Of a DNA stretch of 64,000 nt, positions 47,737 through 59,500 are shown piece by piece. The notes below the pieces were generated by a model, which was given only the letters and a program-made list of their open reading frames with translations, did not search any database and was not told where the DNA came from. Every line of letters starts with the position of its first letter. Within the stretch, counting starts at the first letter, position 1. Both the position numbers and the translations under genes were made by a program. The stretch is from Lepidodermella squamata (Eukaryota; Gastrotricha), in contig JBLDXI010000015.1 of assembly GCA_047495785.1 (NCBI GenBank), positions 1-64,000 on the forward strand, in the 5' to 3' direction.

Positions 47737-49446
47737 TCATCGTGACATGGCCGTAGCCTGTGGGTGTTCCTCAAAGTATGACCTCTCAACGTTGGAGTGA
47801 AACGTCCAGGTCTTCTTTGTAACCTTTGAAAGTAAGTTTGCTGAAGTCATCCTTTCTCCAATAGCAACAATCTTCTCGACATCGACAGGAGTACCAGCCT
47901 TCTCCAGATGTAGTACGACATCTTCCACGGAGCACACTGATTTCGCATTTGTGCATTCAAAAATAGCTTGGACGATAGTCTTATCTTCAACAGTTTCCCA
48001 GCATTGTTCGACGTGATTCTGAACCTCTGCAAAGAGCGCCTTCTTCACGTCTATAAAACACGTTTTAATGTTTACATATATAGAAGAGCAATATGCAAGT
48101 GAGTACCTTGAAAAGATGTTCCCATTATCAGGTCATCAGAAACACTGCTCAACTGTTTCAAACGTCCACCGACAAGGGCAAAGACGCGCGCGTAGAGCGT
48201 ACCATCAGTGTTCACCACGCCACGTTTCTGAAGGTACTCGAACACTTGATCTTGATTGATATCGCCTACGCGATACAACTTCCCACGTGAAAAGGCACTT
48301 CTGCCTATTTAATAAATAAAACAGTTAGCTGAATGACTGAAATGAATTGACAGGAAATAAACGAACCCCTAATTTGCTGAGGCGCCATACCATCGGGTGA
48401 TACAAATACAGTAACGAATTGACGGCGGTCAATGGCGTCTTTTGCGCCTTCTTGAAGCGCTGCTAACATTTCTGGATTCTCTTTTGCCAGCCTATTCACG
48501 TTGTCGATGATAAGAACAGGTACTTTATGATGTTTCGCCTTGTACCACTTCGCCGTTTCTTCGAACGCATGGTAAATAGCATCCCAGTTTCCTTCATTCC
48601 CTATAGAAAAACAAATATAGCACATACAGAGCGTAAAGCACATATGAGATGTGCCTCACAGAAAAGGCCCTTGTCGTTTTCGTTGCGTCACACAATTGGG
48701 GTGACTACGCACTAATAAATTCCCCTCAGATTCTTATTAGGCTGTAATAAGGGACCTTTCTATACGGCACGTCTCATAAAAAAGAGAGTGTGAAACTCTA
48801 CTTTCACCTTACATGGCTTTATAGTAGTTTTCGGCTCGTCTCCGAAAAATTGTTTGTTCAAGAATCGAAACAATCCGCTAGCACGAGTTTTGTAGGCGAT
48901 AGCCTCGGCGAAAGCACCAGCAAATACATCACCTTTTTTCGGGACATCCACATAAATTACGCCGCTGCCAACAGTTCGACACGTTTTCATAATCGCTGTC
49001 GTCTTGCCTGTGCCATGCTCTCCAGTAATGAGGAGATACTTTTTAGCTACGCCCGGTGTTGATGGCGTTAGGAAGTATAGTAAATCCTTCTCCAACTCTG
49101 GACGATCAATCAGTGCTGGTTCTTCCATAATTAACGATGCGCCAGAGCCTTGTTCTAAACGATGTTTCAACGCTGCCGCATCCTTATATCTAAAATAGGC
49201 GTAGTTAAGTGGGATACTACCAATAACAAACACGACAGCAGTACCGACAAGCTTTCCCATTGTGGCTCGTTTAACAAATTCAAGCCAGGCATTCTTGGAT
49301 GACACGGCTGAGATGGAACGCCGAAAAAAGATGAATGAGTTGTGACTCGTATGAAGCTTTGGCGGTAGAAGAGCAAGACGACGGTCGACACAAAATGGTT
49401 TGGTCGCCAGTGATCGCGTCAGTAGGCGCAAGTTTCGTAGAATCAT
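47737..49446 (-). CDS. Membrane-anchored P-loop ATPase, probably mitochondrial
   Basis: Four exons, 49446-48813, 48600-48367, 48304-48107 and 48050-47737, are all phase 1, GT-AG, and give 459 residues. The first ~60 residues are basic with no acidic run early (RNLRLLTRSLATKPF), like a mitochondrial targeting sequence. A hydrophobic segment follows (about 65-85, LVGTAVVFVIGSIPLNYAYF). Then comes an ATPase domain with Walker A GEHGTGKT at 142-149 and Walker B VPVLIID at 238-244, followed by DNVNRLAKENPEML. The C-terminal part is helical and winged-helix-like in pattern. The arrangement resembles the ATPase_2/STAND-like P-loop proteins common in fungi and some protists; I do not know a named animal orthologue. 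The start codon is the first ATG of the frame. Confidence 0.75.
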
Positions 49447-49449
49447 TTT

Positions 49450-50664
49450 CAATTAACTGTATATCTATGAATATATCTGAATATATTAACCGACCAAAGG
49501 AGATACTCAATACCCACAACATCCAGCGTAATTTTTCATGTTTTCAGGGATGCGAGCTCCTTCACTTGACAGAATTGCTATCGACGATTGAAGATGTTTC
49601 AAATGACTACTTCTTTCTTCTTTCAAAAAAATCTTTCTCTTTCTCTTTAAACAACTGCGAGTAGATCGGGGCGCGCGCAAAATTGCGGAAATATTATATG
49701 CCGATAATAAATAAAATTGTTTGATTAAAATAAATTAGGATTCGAAACCATTAATTATCAGAAATTCACCAAAGAAGTTGACAAGATTATAATGCGGGGA
49801 GTTGTTTTTGCTAGGGTAAGTTATCAGGTCAGGTTATATCGAAAGATAGCTCTGCGCAATCTACACGCAAAACGATAAGATGGGAACAGGGAGCTTGAAC
49901 TTTAAAAAAAAGACCTAACAGGTACTTCGTACTTTAACAGAGTAGATGTATATTTTGCACCCTCCATAGAAGAATATCGGATCCTGGTTTTCTCTCATAC
50001 CGTCTGCATCTGATATGAGATGAAAACGGACGGCCTTGGCAAACAAACGATTTTGACCCCTTTCACTCCCATGAATAATCACTTGAAAGTTCTTCCCACC
50101 CCCGAAAGTTCCAGTAAGTTGTTACCATTTCCAACGAACTTTTCTCTATCGATATTTAATTATCATTCAAAATGTTTCTAAAGACAATTAGTAGATTTTA
50201 CAAAATAATATAGTGCAAGATTATTTGAAAATCGACGGTGCGGTGGCGCGTTCGTTTTTTTCTGTTCTGTGATTCTTATCTCGAAGCATTGTGTTAAACG
50301 GCGCTGCGCTGCGAATACAATGCTAATCATTGTACTGAGTGAACGTGATAACTCTGTCTGCGAGTTGCTTCCTAACGAGCCGGTACAATTCCTCAATTGG
50401 TCGTCATTAGCGTTTGTTTTCGTGCTGAATTTAATTTGATGGAAGCTCGTGCCGCGTGGTTTGATGAATTCTGCCAACTCATGTATGTAGTAGCTTATAC
50501 TCATTGCGTACTTCATCCGCATGCCAACATTACAGCTTGAACTGTAGTTATTTTGTATCTAGGTCAACGGGCATTCATCATCTTCGATTATCTCTTTCCA
50601 ATTTGTCAATAATTATGCCGTTCTTTTATCTAGGACATAGTATACACCGGCATAGTAGGACAAA
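49450..50664. other. Divergent promoter region, ATPase (-) / ADP-ATP carrier (+)
   Basis: 1.2 kb between head-to-head genes. There is no convincing open frame and the DNA is AT-rich. A 5' UTR intron of the carrier gene may lie here (a tatctaG acceptor-like site just before 50564 or 50635), but I cannot fix it. Confidence 0.35.
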
Positions 50665-51597
50665 ATGGCCAAGGGTCAGAAGGATGCTTCGCAGTTCCTC
50701 ATCGATTTTATGATGGGTGGTGTTTCAGCGGCCGTCGCCAAGACCGCTGCCGCCCCCATCGAGCGTGTCAAGCTGCTCATCCAGAATCAGGATGAGATGC
50801 TGAAGACCGGTCGTCTCGACAAGCCATACACCGGTATTGCCAACTGCTTCAGCCGTGTCATCAAGGAAGAAGGTGTTGGTCCGCTATGGCGCGGTAACTT
50901 GGCCAACGTCATCCGTTATTTCCCGACGCAGGCGTTGAACTTTGCCTTCAAGGACTACTTCAAAAAGATGTTCGGTTTCAGCAAGGACAAGGACGGCTAT
51001 GGCAAGTGGTTCGTCGGCAACTTGGCGTCTGGTGGTGCCGCTGGTGCTGCCTCGCTGATCTTCGTCTACTCGCTCGACTACGCGCGTACCCGTCTGGCTA
51101 ACGACAACAAGGCGGCGAAGAAGGGTGGTCAACGCCAGTTCAACGGCCTCGTCGACGTCTACCGCAAGACGCTGGCCTCTGACGGTATCCAGGGTCTGTA
51201 CCGTGGCTTCACCATCTCGTGCGTTGGCATCGTCGTCTACCGTGGTCTGTACTTCGGTATGTACGATTCGCTGAAGCCCGTCCTGCTGACTGGCTCGCTC
51301 GGCGACAACTTCTTCGCAAGCTTCGGTCTTGGCTGGGGTGTCACCATCGGTGCCGGTCTGGCCTCGTACCCCATTGATACCATCCGTCGTCGTATGATGA
51401 TGACCTCTGGTGAGGCTGTCAAGTACCGCTCGTCCATGCACTGCGGTGTTGAAATCATGAAGAAGGAGGGTGTCAAGTCGCTGTTCAAGGGTGCCGGAGC
51501 TAACATTCTCCGTGCCATTGCCGGCGCTGGTGTCCTCGCTAGCTACGATCAGCTGCAACTCATCTTCTTGGGCAAGAAGTACGGTGGTGGCGAATAA
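50665..51597 (+). CDS. ANT: ADP/ATP translocase (mitochondrial carrier, SLC25A4-6 type)
   Basis: A single uninterrupted frame of 310 residues, the usual ANT length of about 300. It exchanges ADP for ATP across the inner mitochondrial membrane. The three carrier repeats show their signatures: [10 protein letters not shown] at 31-40, SLDYARTRL at 136-144 and [11 protein letters not shown] at 236-246. RRRMMM is the nucleotide-carrier hallmark. [21 protein letters not shown] and [10 protein letters not shown] are also typical. The start is set by the ANT-like N-terminus (short, then [21 protein letters not shown]). Third codon positions are strongly C-biased, as expected of a highly expressed gene. 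No intron interrupts the coding part, unlike every other full gene here. Confidence 0.97.
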   Translation: MAKGQKDASQFLIDFMMGGVSAAVAKTAAAPIERVKLLIQNQDEMLKTGRLDKPYTGIANCFSRVIKEEGVGPLWRGNLANVIRYFPTQALNFAFKDYFKKMFGFSKDKDGYGKWFVGNLASGGAAGAASLIFVYSLDYARTRLANDNKAAKKGGQRQFNGLVDVYRKTLASDGIQGLYRGFTISCVGIVVYRGLYFGMYDSLKPVLLTGSLGDNFFASFGLGWGVTIGAGLASYPIDTIRRRMMMTSGEAVKYRSSMHCGVEIMKKEGVKSLFKGAGANILRAIAGAGVLASYDQLQLIFLGKKYGGGE

Positions 51598-51696
51598 AAT
51601 CTATTTATGAAGAACTTGTGAAAATGCCGCGTGACGTGAGAATGATAGAACGATTGTTGTCCTCTACTAGTATCAAATCGCTTAAAAATAACTGAA

Positions 51697-51702
51697 AATA
51701 AA
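51697..51702 (+). promoter_or_regulatory. Poly(A) signal of the ADP/ATP carrier
   Basis: AATAAA, 100 bp after the stop. Confidence 0.7.
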
Positions 51703-52325
51703 GATTGATTGATGTGGTCAAGACCTATAATTTTTATTCGAACCAGAAAGACTAATACTAGCTGTCGCTGCCTCGTTTCTCGCTCGCAGAAATTAACTGA
51801 AGTTACTCAAACTAGGCCGCTGATATCGATTGAGTTTAATGTATCACAATATTTCTATCTCACTAGCGACCCATAAAGGGTCTCATTTTCGTTAGCAATG
51901 TTACGCACCCCTACAGCTGGCTATCCACAGATGGAAAGACACTGCCAATGTCCTTGATGAATGGGTAGCAAGCTGTTTTATTGTCGTACTTGTTCTGTTT
52001 CTTCGACTGTATGAAAAATTAAAAGTATTCGCATGCAAGCTCGCACGTGATCCGATGATTTTTTCTCCTCTCGGTGATCATAAATAACTATGTGTAAATA
52101 GATCCGATGCGTTGATATCGAACCGAATGTGATTCAATGAAGCTATTATTACCTGTTCGCCTGTTAGTCATCTCGGTTGTGTTGACGTTGGTAGGAAAGC
52201 GAGCCTGTATGTTCGAATCCTATGAAACCGCATCATCTTATTTTATGCGCCATGAATAAATGCCCCGCTGCACCAGGTATTCTTACTATTTATTTTTATT
52301 ATTTTTAGGTATTTAATTTGCAATA
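51703..52325. other. Spacer between ANT and SAP30BP
   Basis: No open frame of interest. A tRNA B-box-like GTTCGAATCC occurs near 52213 but no cloverleaf forms around it. Probably holds the SAP30BP promoter. Confidence 0.45.
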
Positions 52326-55300
52326 ATGAAGACATTCCTGACATCTTACGATTCCGAAGAAGACGACGATGGCAATGTTAACAACAGCAACAACAATAAC
52401 AAGGAGCTAAGCAACAAGTCGTCACAAAGCAGCAATTCTAGCGATAGTGAAGCATCGCCCTCGGCTGATTCGATTCTGAATCGGCACAAACATCACCACC
52501 ACCACGGCCATCACCACAGCCATCATGGCCATAAAGACCTGAGTAATGAGGCGCAAAAAGCTGAACCTGAACCTGAACCTCTGGAACTGTTGGGTGAATC
52601 GCCTGAATTCGAAGCCCACCGCAGTCGACGTGATGATGATGACGAAGACGACAATGAAGCAGACAATCGAAAGCCGAATGAAGGCAACGACAGTCGGCGA
52701 TCAGCTGCGTCGTCTGGAGGAGCAGTTGAGAAAAGACCACCAGGCGGCGGGGGCGGGTCCACTCGGTCGTCCTCCTCTGCAACAGCCGAACCGCCGGAGA
52801 AGCGGCCGAATCTTGCCGATGGCGGTAACAGCAGCAGAAACAACAACAACGATGGCGATAGCAACGACGTGACAGTCGTTGAGGGTGAAATCGCAGCAGC
52901 TGTTGGTGCAGCCAGTGGCGGTGAGGATGCGTCTGCGTTGGCGCGAGCCGTGCAGGGCTTCACGGCCGAGGAGGTGGAGCTGCCGCCGGAGCCGGCGGGG
53001 CAGTGCGCGGCGTCGCTGCAGGAGCGCATCGTGAAGCTGCTCGACTTCACGCGCTCGTCCGGCTGCTCGTTCGTGCAACACGCCGAGCGCTCCAAGTCGT
53101 ACCGCAACCCCAGCATCTACGACAAACTCGTCGAGTACTGCCGCATCGACGGTGAGTCGCCCCTTTTTTCTGTTATTATTACTTTCTCCAACTGAGATCA
53201 TAGCCATAAAAAATAAACCGGGACATCATGGTACAAGTATCGCTCAATCGTCTCGTGTCCATGTAGACTAGCCGCATCTAGATACCAATGATAATAATTG
53301 ATACCAAATTATTAATCCAGCAAGTTCAAACTAGACATTTTTGTTTGCTCCAAATTATCAAGAGCTAGCCGCAACAAGTTGGAGTCAAAGCATTTGAAAA
53401 AGGCATTAAAAGCGGGCTTTATAGTAGATGAAATAGCAGTTGAATGACTTTGAATATCGCCAGATATTGCAGGTATAATTAAAGTAAATTATATTAACCA
53501 ATTCTAAAATGGCGGAGATTTAGGTAAAGCAAAGCTCGGTGAAAATTGAGTGAAGCCGCGAATCTCGTGAAATGTTTACCAAATATGATGTAGTAGAACC
53601 CGTTAAATTGAGTCAAGCGATCAATCCAAAATCACGACAACCGAAATCCTGACAATAGATAAATTAACAAACCCTCATCGGTAATTTCCAATGCTGCTTA
53701 TTTTGTGAAAATAACGCAGATAGAAGCGCGGAAAATAAAAGCTAGAAGCCATACCTAAGCTTGATTTGAGCCTTAACAACTTCCTTACCGTTACCTTATA
53801 CTGCCGACCTTTTCTGATGCATCTGATGAAAATACGCGGTTCATTTTAAATTTGCACACAATTTACTATCTACATAGTATCTCTCATCGGCATCTATCTC
53901 TTCGGTTTAATGGCGAGACGCCGCGGCTCGGGTAAGGAACGCCGGGCCGTCGTTAAGGACGCGTGGCTTTGGAATTCGCACCTGGATTGGCGTAGTTGGC
54001 GTTGTTGGTGTTGCCGGGAGTTGTTCACCAAGGGTGTTGTTGCCAGGCGTTGTTGGTGTCGTGAAAGGCTTGGATCACCGCCAACAAAGCGCCAACGCTA
54101 AGTCTCATTGTCTTCTCAAAAATACAAAACAAATTGAGCTATGAAGTGAGCAAACAAATGAGTGAGAAATACCAAACAGGCCTAAGAAACTATGTAGTTC
54201 ATCGGCGTCAGTTGAATGGGTCGGCGGCTGTTCGGTAGTGAGTGAGGTAGCACATGCCAGGGCCTCGTTTTTCGACTCGAAGAATAACGACACGCGGCAG
54301 TCAAACTCAGCGCGTATTTTAGTTGACATCGAGCAGGCAACACACGCCTCGGCAGCTCATCGGCTTCATAGGCGCAGCGGATGCCACCTCATAGACGTGC
54401 CGATTGTCGGCGCGTCGAATTTGCCGAGGCGCGGCGGCGATTCTTCGACGTCCTCGTGCGATGCGAAATCTGGGAATAACAGTTGAAATTATGATGATAA
54501 TACTGTCATCGACATTGTTCAATGTTGCTTACTTGCAAACCACGCCAGATCGTGATCTGTCGTGTCCGGATCCTCGACACCGGTAGCGCATTTTCCACCT
54601 CATTTTCGGCACGTTGAGCTGAAGAAAAAAGTAGGCAATTAGTTGTTGATAAGATGAAGGCATTTTTAATAAGATTATGATGTGTACCTGCGTAGAAGGC
54701 TGCCATTTCTGGCGTTGTGTCCACATCGCCCGTGTAAGCTGAAATGTTACTCATTATTTAATACAAATTTAGGCGGGCGCCAAGTTACTTATCTGCATAG
54801 AAATAATGTTGCGAATCGCTGACGTTGTCGACGTCCATTAAAATGCGTACAACAAAACAACAAAACGCCTAAAAAATTTTAATTAATTAACAAATGGAGT
54901 CGTATGGAGTAAATAGGAAATCACAGTGGACAACAGTTTGATTGGCAACGATATTAATCACAATTGTTTGAATATCAATTGCTGTTTTGAAGCATCTTGA
55001 CTGCCAGGATCGACAGGTTGGCGCGATACAAATGTAAAACCCAAGCAAATAAAAACTTAATCTAGACTGAGGACGAGAATATAAGATTAAGTGTTAAAAA
55101 GGGCGTAAATTGTCAAGTTGCTCGGCTGTCATCGCGGACAGTTGCAGGGCGAGACTTGCAGGCTTGTCAGGCTGAAGCCTTCGATGCCGTTGTGCATCGC
55201 CGGCAGTAGGCGGGCTTTACCGGCGAGCAGCAGCGCCCCCAAGAAGTTTTCGTAGCTGTAGTCACACCGCAGTGTGGTCATTAGAACCGCTGTCAGAGTG

Positions 55301-56388
55301 ATGACTCGCTTGAAGGCATGTACATGAATTATTTTCGCCATAATTGATAAGCAAATATAACTTACGCTGTTGAATAGACCTTTGGGCTTGTCTGCGAATT
55401 GCATCGATGCGATGCCAGCGTCAGAACGAAAGTAGGCTACAAACGAAGCAGCAGCGCCCCTAAGCTGTGTTCGTAGGTGTAGTCCTAAGCGGGGTCATTA
55501 AGACCGGGTGGGTCGTCGAACCACCCGCTCGGCGAAGTTGACACTCCTTAGCAAAAAAGAAAACCTAGGTACAATTAAGTGAATACTAAGGCGCTAAAAT
55601 CAATAGTTGAAAATTAGCATAGCTAGAATCTGAGCTTTCATTTCTTTAGAATCTGAGAGAAATTTGACAGTTTTATTCAGGTAATAACAAAACGAATTAC
55701 TGATCGCGTCTTGTCCGGGCGTTTTTAGGCGGAGAAGGCCGGTGCGAAATTTATATTTAAATGCACCCGTTTTCTGGCAGAAAACGTTGTGCTCGCCCTC
55801 GTCCTCGAATCCGACCACCTGCAAAGTTGACGTTAAACTTGCGCTCGCCCACTGAAATAATGGTACATCGGTGTAATTGGCAAAAACAGTGGGCGTATGC
55901 TGAATATAATATTGAAAATAAACCAAAACCAATATACTTAAGATTTAAGTGAATAATCAGGCGCTAAAACAATTACAAATTAGCTCAACTGTATGATTTA
56001 ATTTTCTATAGAAAATGGCACCAATTTTCCGCCGGAAATCTACAACCCGTCGATATGGGGCCGCGAGTCGTACTACGAAGAGCTGAACCGCGTGCAGCGC
56101 ATCGAAATGGAACGCCGCGAGAAGGAACGGGCTACTCGTGGTGGTGGCGGTGGCGGGGGCGCGGGCGGATCGGCGTCAGTAGCCACCTCGCAGTCGAGCA
56201 CGCTCGGCAATCTCGAAGCAGATCGAGTAGGCAAACGCTCGAAATGGGACGCAAGTGGAACAACAGCAGCAGCAGCAGCAGTGCCAGGTGCAAATCGGCC
56301 GGTTGTGCAAATGTTGACTGGTACAGCCAAGGTCATCCCGGCGACTGGGCCGCTCAGTTTCGGAACCAACTCGAAACATCATCATTAG
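52326..56388 (+). CDS. SAP30BP: SAP30-binding protein (HCNGP family)
   Basis: Two exons, 52326-53151 and 56012-56388, join at phase 1 (GAC G|gtgagt ... ctatag|AA) to give 400 residues. The family core is clear: TAEEVELPPEPAGQC...LQERIVKLL, then SKSYRNPSIYDKLVEYCRIDENGTNFPP across the junction, then YNPSIWGRESYYEELNRVQRIEMERREK and VGKRSKWD. Human SAP30BP has SPDEIKIPPEPPGRC, EFRNPSIYEKLIQFCAIDELGTNYPKD and KRKSKWDS in the same order. It acts in the nucleus as a co-repressor partner and in splicing. The N-terminus (SYDSEEDDDG, then acidic and His/Gly-rich runs) fits the variable region of the family. The 2.86 kb intron contains minus-strand coding-like segments. Confidence 0.9.
54370..54838 (-). 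other. Minus-strand coding-like segments with a repeated DVD...FYA motif
   Basis: Three short stretches end in related text: DVDNVSDSQHYFYAD (about 54834-54790), TGDVDTTPEMAAFYAG (54735-54690) and TGVEDPDTTDHDLAWFAN (54580-54533). A fourth (54467-54370) reads FASHEDVEESPPRLGKFDAP and ends in a stop. Donor-like GT sites follow the second (G|gtacac) and third (A|gtaagc), both at phase 1, and acceptor-like AGs precede the later ones. The junction after the first does not fit a GT donor in that phase, so the model is incomplete. Possibly a small nested gene of duplicated mini-exons inside the SAP30BP intron, or relics of one. No family recognised. Confidence 0.3.
55129..55404 (-). other. Minus-strand open frame in the SAP30BP intron, with a decayed duplicate beside it
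   Basis: A 91-codon frame contains TTLRCDYSYENFLGALLLAG and ends CNCPR. About 230 bp away, at 55445-55500, the same DNA recurs in degraded form (GCAGCAGCGCCCC...GTGTAGTC...GGTCATTA against GCAGCAGCGCCCC...CTGTAGTC...GGTCATTA), with a stop in the matching frame. Function unknown. Confidence 0.25.
55600..55932 (-). other. Minus-strand open frame in the SAP30BP intron
   Basis: A 110-codon frame with protein-like composition (VFANYTDVPLFQWASASL, then VVGFEDEGEHNVFCQKTG). An acceptor-like tatattcag and a donor-like CAG|gtggtc lie within it, so it may be split. Not recognised. Confidence 0.25.
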
Positions 56389-56490
56389 CACATGTTTGGT
56401 GTCGTATCAAACTACTCAAGTTCTCTTTCTTACTACTACGTTTTTTGGCTTGCCTCCTAGATCGAACTGAAAAATCGGACAAAAAATGAT

Positions 56491-56496
56491 AATAAA
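56491..56496 (+). promoter_or_regulatory. Poly(A) signal of SAP30BP
   Basis: AATAAA, 103 bp after the stop and only 96 bp before the ABHD2 start codon, so the two genes are packed tail to head. Confidence 0.65.
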
Positions 56497-56591
56497 AAAT
56501 GGTTTTATCATCTGTAATCACTAATTGATGTATTTTTTTTATCTAGAATTCGCCGGGATTTTAAACTGAAAATGAGGCTAAAGTAAATCAG

Positions 56592-59500
56592 ATGATCGCA
56601 TTGTTGGTGGGCGGGGCCGGCGTGGCTCTGCTGCTTCTAGCCTGGGCCATGCACTGGTTCTCGAAACCCGAAAAGCCGATGCTGTTGATGCGATCGGACG
56701 CGACCTTCTGGCGATCGGTTCTCTCGAAAGTCGACATGCTGCGAGAAGCGTATCGCCCGCCGTTGCTGTGGGGCAGATCCGGGCACGTTCAATCGTTCGT
56801 CTACGCCATCTACGGCCGGCTGAACCCGCCGACGTTCGCATCGACTGACCGCCGGTCGGTGAAACTCAGCGACGGCGCGACACTCACCTTCGAAGTTTTC
56901 GAGCCAATAGAGACGACGACGACGACGACGAAGCCACAGCGAAAGAGCAGCGACGTGACTCTGATTCTGTGCGGCGGCATCGGCAACGGCTCGCACTCGG
57001 CGTACATTCGCACTTTCACTCGGTATGCGCAATCTCGGGGATTCCGCCTGGTGGTGCTCAACCACCTGGGCGCCAACTACTCGATTCCACTGACAAGTCC
57101 GCGGTTGTTCTGCTATGGCAATACCGAGGAGCTGGCGGCCGTGGTCGACTTCACGACGGGCGCGTACCCGCAGTCGCGCCTCGTGCTCATCGGCTTCTCG
57201 ATGGGCGGCAACATCGTGCTGAAATACCTCGGTGAACAGGTCGAGCGGCAGCGCAAGTTCGTCGCCGCGATATCCGTGTGTCAAGGCTACTGCGCTATGA
57301 AGGTTCGTGTTTTTCCTCTTCACTTATTCTACGGAATTCGCTGTTTTTTTTTAATTGTTTCGGGTGCAGAAAAAATTGTGGATTATTTGTATTATCAAAA
57401 TTATCAAAAACATAGTTTAAGAGTTGTTACCCTCTTTGCTCTTTGGAGAAAGAGGAATATTTTATTGGGAGAAGAAATGTGACACATTCAAACGAGTGCG
57501 AGATCGAAAACCTGACCGACGATCCTCGCTTCGCTAAATGGGCCCTCCAGGGTGTCTTCTGCCAACTGGCTTGCATCGCCCCGAAAGGCGGTCAACTAGG
57601 CGCTGAATGGCCGCAAGAAGCCGCCGAGGCGTTCCGAGAGGCAGTTCACGAGCGGGATGTCACCCTCAGTTTGGTGCCACAGCGGGATGAAAACAGCCAA
57701 GTCGCGGTGAAATTGATCCGCAAAGACGAGATTGTCGATGTTGCGGACGAAGTAGAACAAAACTTTCGGTCAAATCGGTCGGATGTCGATTATCAAGTTG
57801 AAAATGAAGAAATCGGCCGAAAACAGCGCTGTTGGTCGAACGATTGCGAAGGTCAATGAAGGAAGAAACCGCACTGGACTTGGCTGAAAAGCTGCTCGCT
57901 CGAGAGGGTCGGTGTTGAAACGTATTCCTCACCCTTGCCCAGTAATTTTTCTGTCAAACGAACATTGGGTTCGGTTGGAATTAGAATGCCGTCGAAAGTT
58001 TGCGTCGACAACTTGTTTATCTGTCACCGTCACTCGGTCAAGCGAGAGGGTCGTTGACACTGCGAAACGCGGTGAGGTTGGTTTTGCTGTGCTTGCCGTA
58101 GCAGGCAGGAATTGACGTTCAGGTTGATGTCAAACCTCTTGATATACAAGTTGTTATCACAGCATCGCTGAATGTCAAACTATTTACACGTATCGAAGTT
58201 GAGTTATAAGCGAGTTCATGAGTTTCCAAGTATCAAAAGAAGTCGAATAATTGATGTATAGAAAATCAAATTACAGGATTTGATCATAGTTGAGTTATTT
58301 GAGTCATAGTCAATTGAAATAGTTGAGTTATTTGGTCAGATTACCACCAGTCCACCAGGTAACAATTGTAGGTATGTAAATTGGGAAATTTCATTTAAAT
58401 CTAGATCAAGCAATAGAAAAAACTAACGTGTTCGATTTCGATTTCGCTTTTGAGCGCGAATTTCTTCGAAGGAAACGGGAGTGGCTCGCCGCTGCCCACT
58501 TAGGTTAGGATATGGCGCAGTTTTTGGCCGCCGGCGGCACCATACACGGCTTGAATGGCCAGCCACATCGCCGAAAGAAAGCTTTCTAACGTAGGGGTGA
58601 ACGGCCCAATGGCTTGCAGGGCCAGGTAGATGGAAACTTGATTAAACCCAGGACGACGAGTTGGCACCAGCTACGCGAAGCGTCGCATGGGTCGCCTAGC
58701 CGGTTTCGCAGCTCGTCCAATGAACATGGAAAACCTAGAATTGTACACGATAAGCATAAATCCCCGTGGGCTGGTAACTATGTAGGCATTCCGCAAGTGC
58801 TGTCCCAGGAGCCGTACACCTTGTCTCCATTGGCCTGTTCTTGGGACAACGGAACTGCCACACGCTATTATTTCTGGCGATTAGCTCATCGCGCTGCGAA
58901 TCAGGGAAGGAAAAGACCGTACGCAAGATGCCGTCGGCTTTGTAGAGCAGCTGGTATGCATAGCACCACACTGCGCGGTGCTTGTCTACGAATTCTGCCT
59001 TAAGCGCGAGCAGCATTTCACCTTCTTTCTATACTGTGATAAAAAAACAAATAGGAATTTTATAATTAGGAGTTGAGCAGAGAGCTCGCTCGGAGGCGAA
59101 AAATCAGCTTACAGCCGGATCCTGAGCTTGATCGTAATTGTTAGCAGCCGTCTGCATTGCCACCAACTCCCGATGAGTAGGGCAGGTCTTCAAATGCTCT
59201 TCAACTGTCATCTCATATTTCCTCCATATATGCATCACATTTTGGGGCACATTGATTTTCAAAAGCCTCTGGAAATTGAAAATTGAAAAAGAAAATTAAA
59301 CCTCAATTCAAGGTGTAATTTTGATATTTGATTGGCGACGGTAAATACTAATAATTTGTTTGAAATTCATTTTTAGGGCTACGAATCGCTGTTGCGGACG
59401 TGGCGGCACTGGCGCCGGGCGTACCTGTGGTTCATGGCGCGGGGCCTGAAGCGGACGCTGAACCGCCACCGCGACGTGCTCTTCTCGGAAGAGTCGACGC

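Noticed and set aside
52190-52262. Possible tRNA gene from a GTTCGAATCC B-box-like string
   Set aside because: The T-stem does not pair well and no acceptor stem or anticodon arm can be drawn around it.
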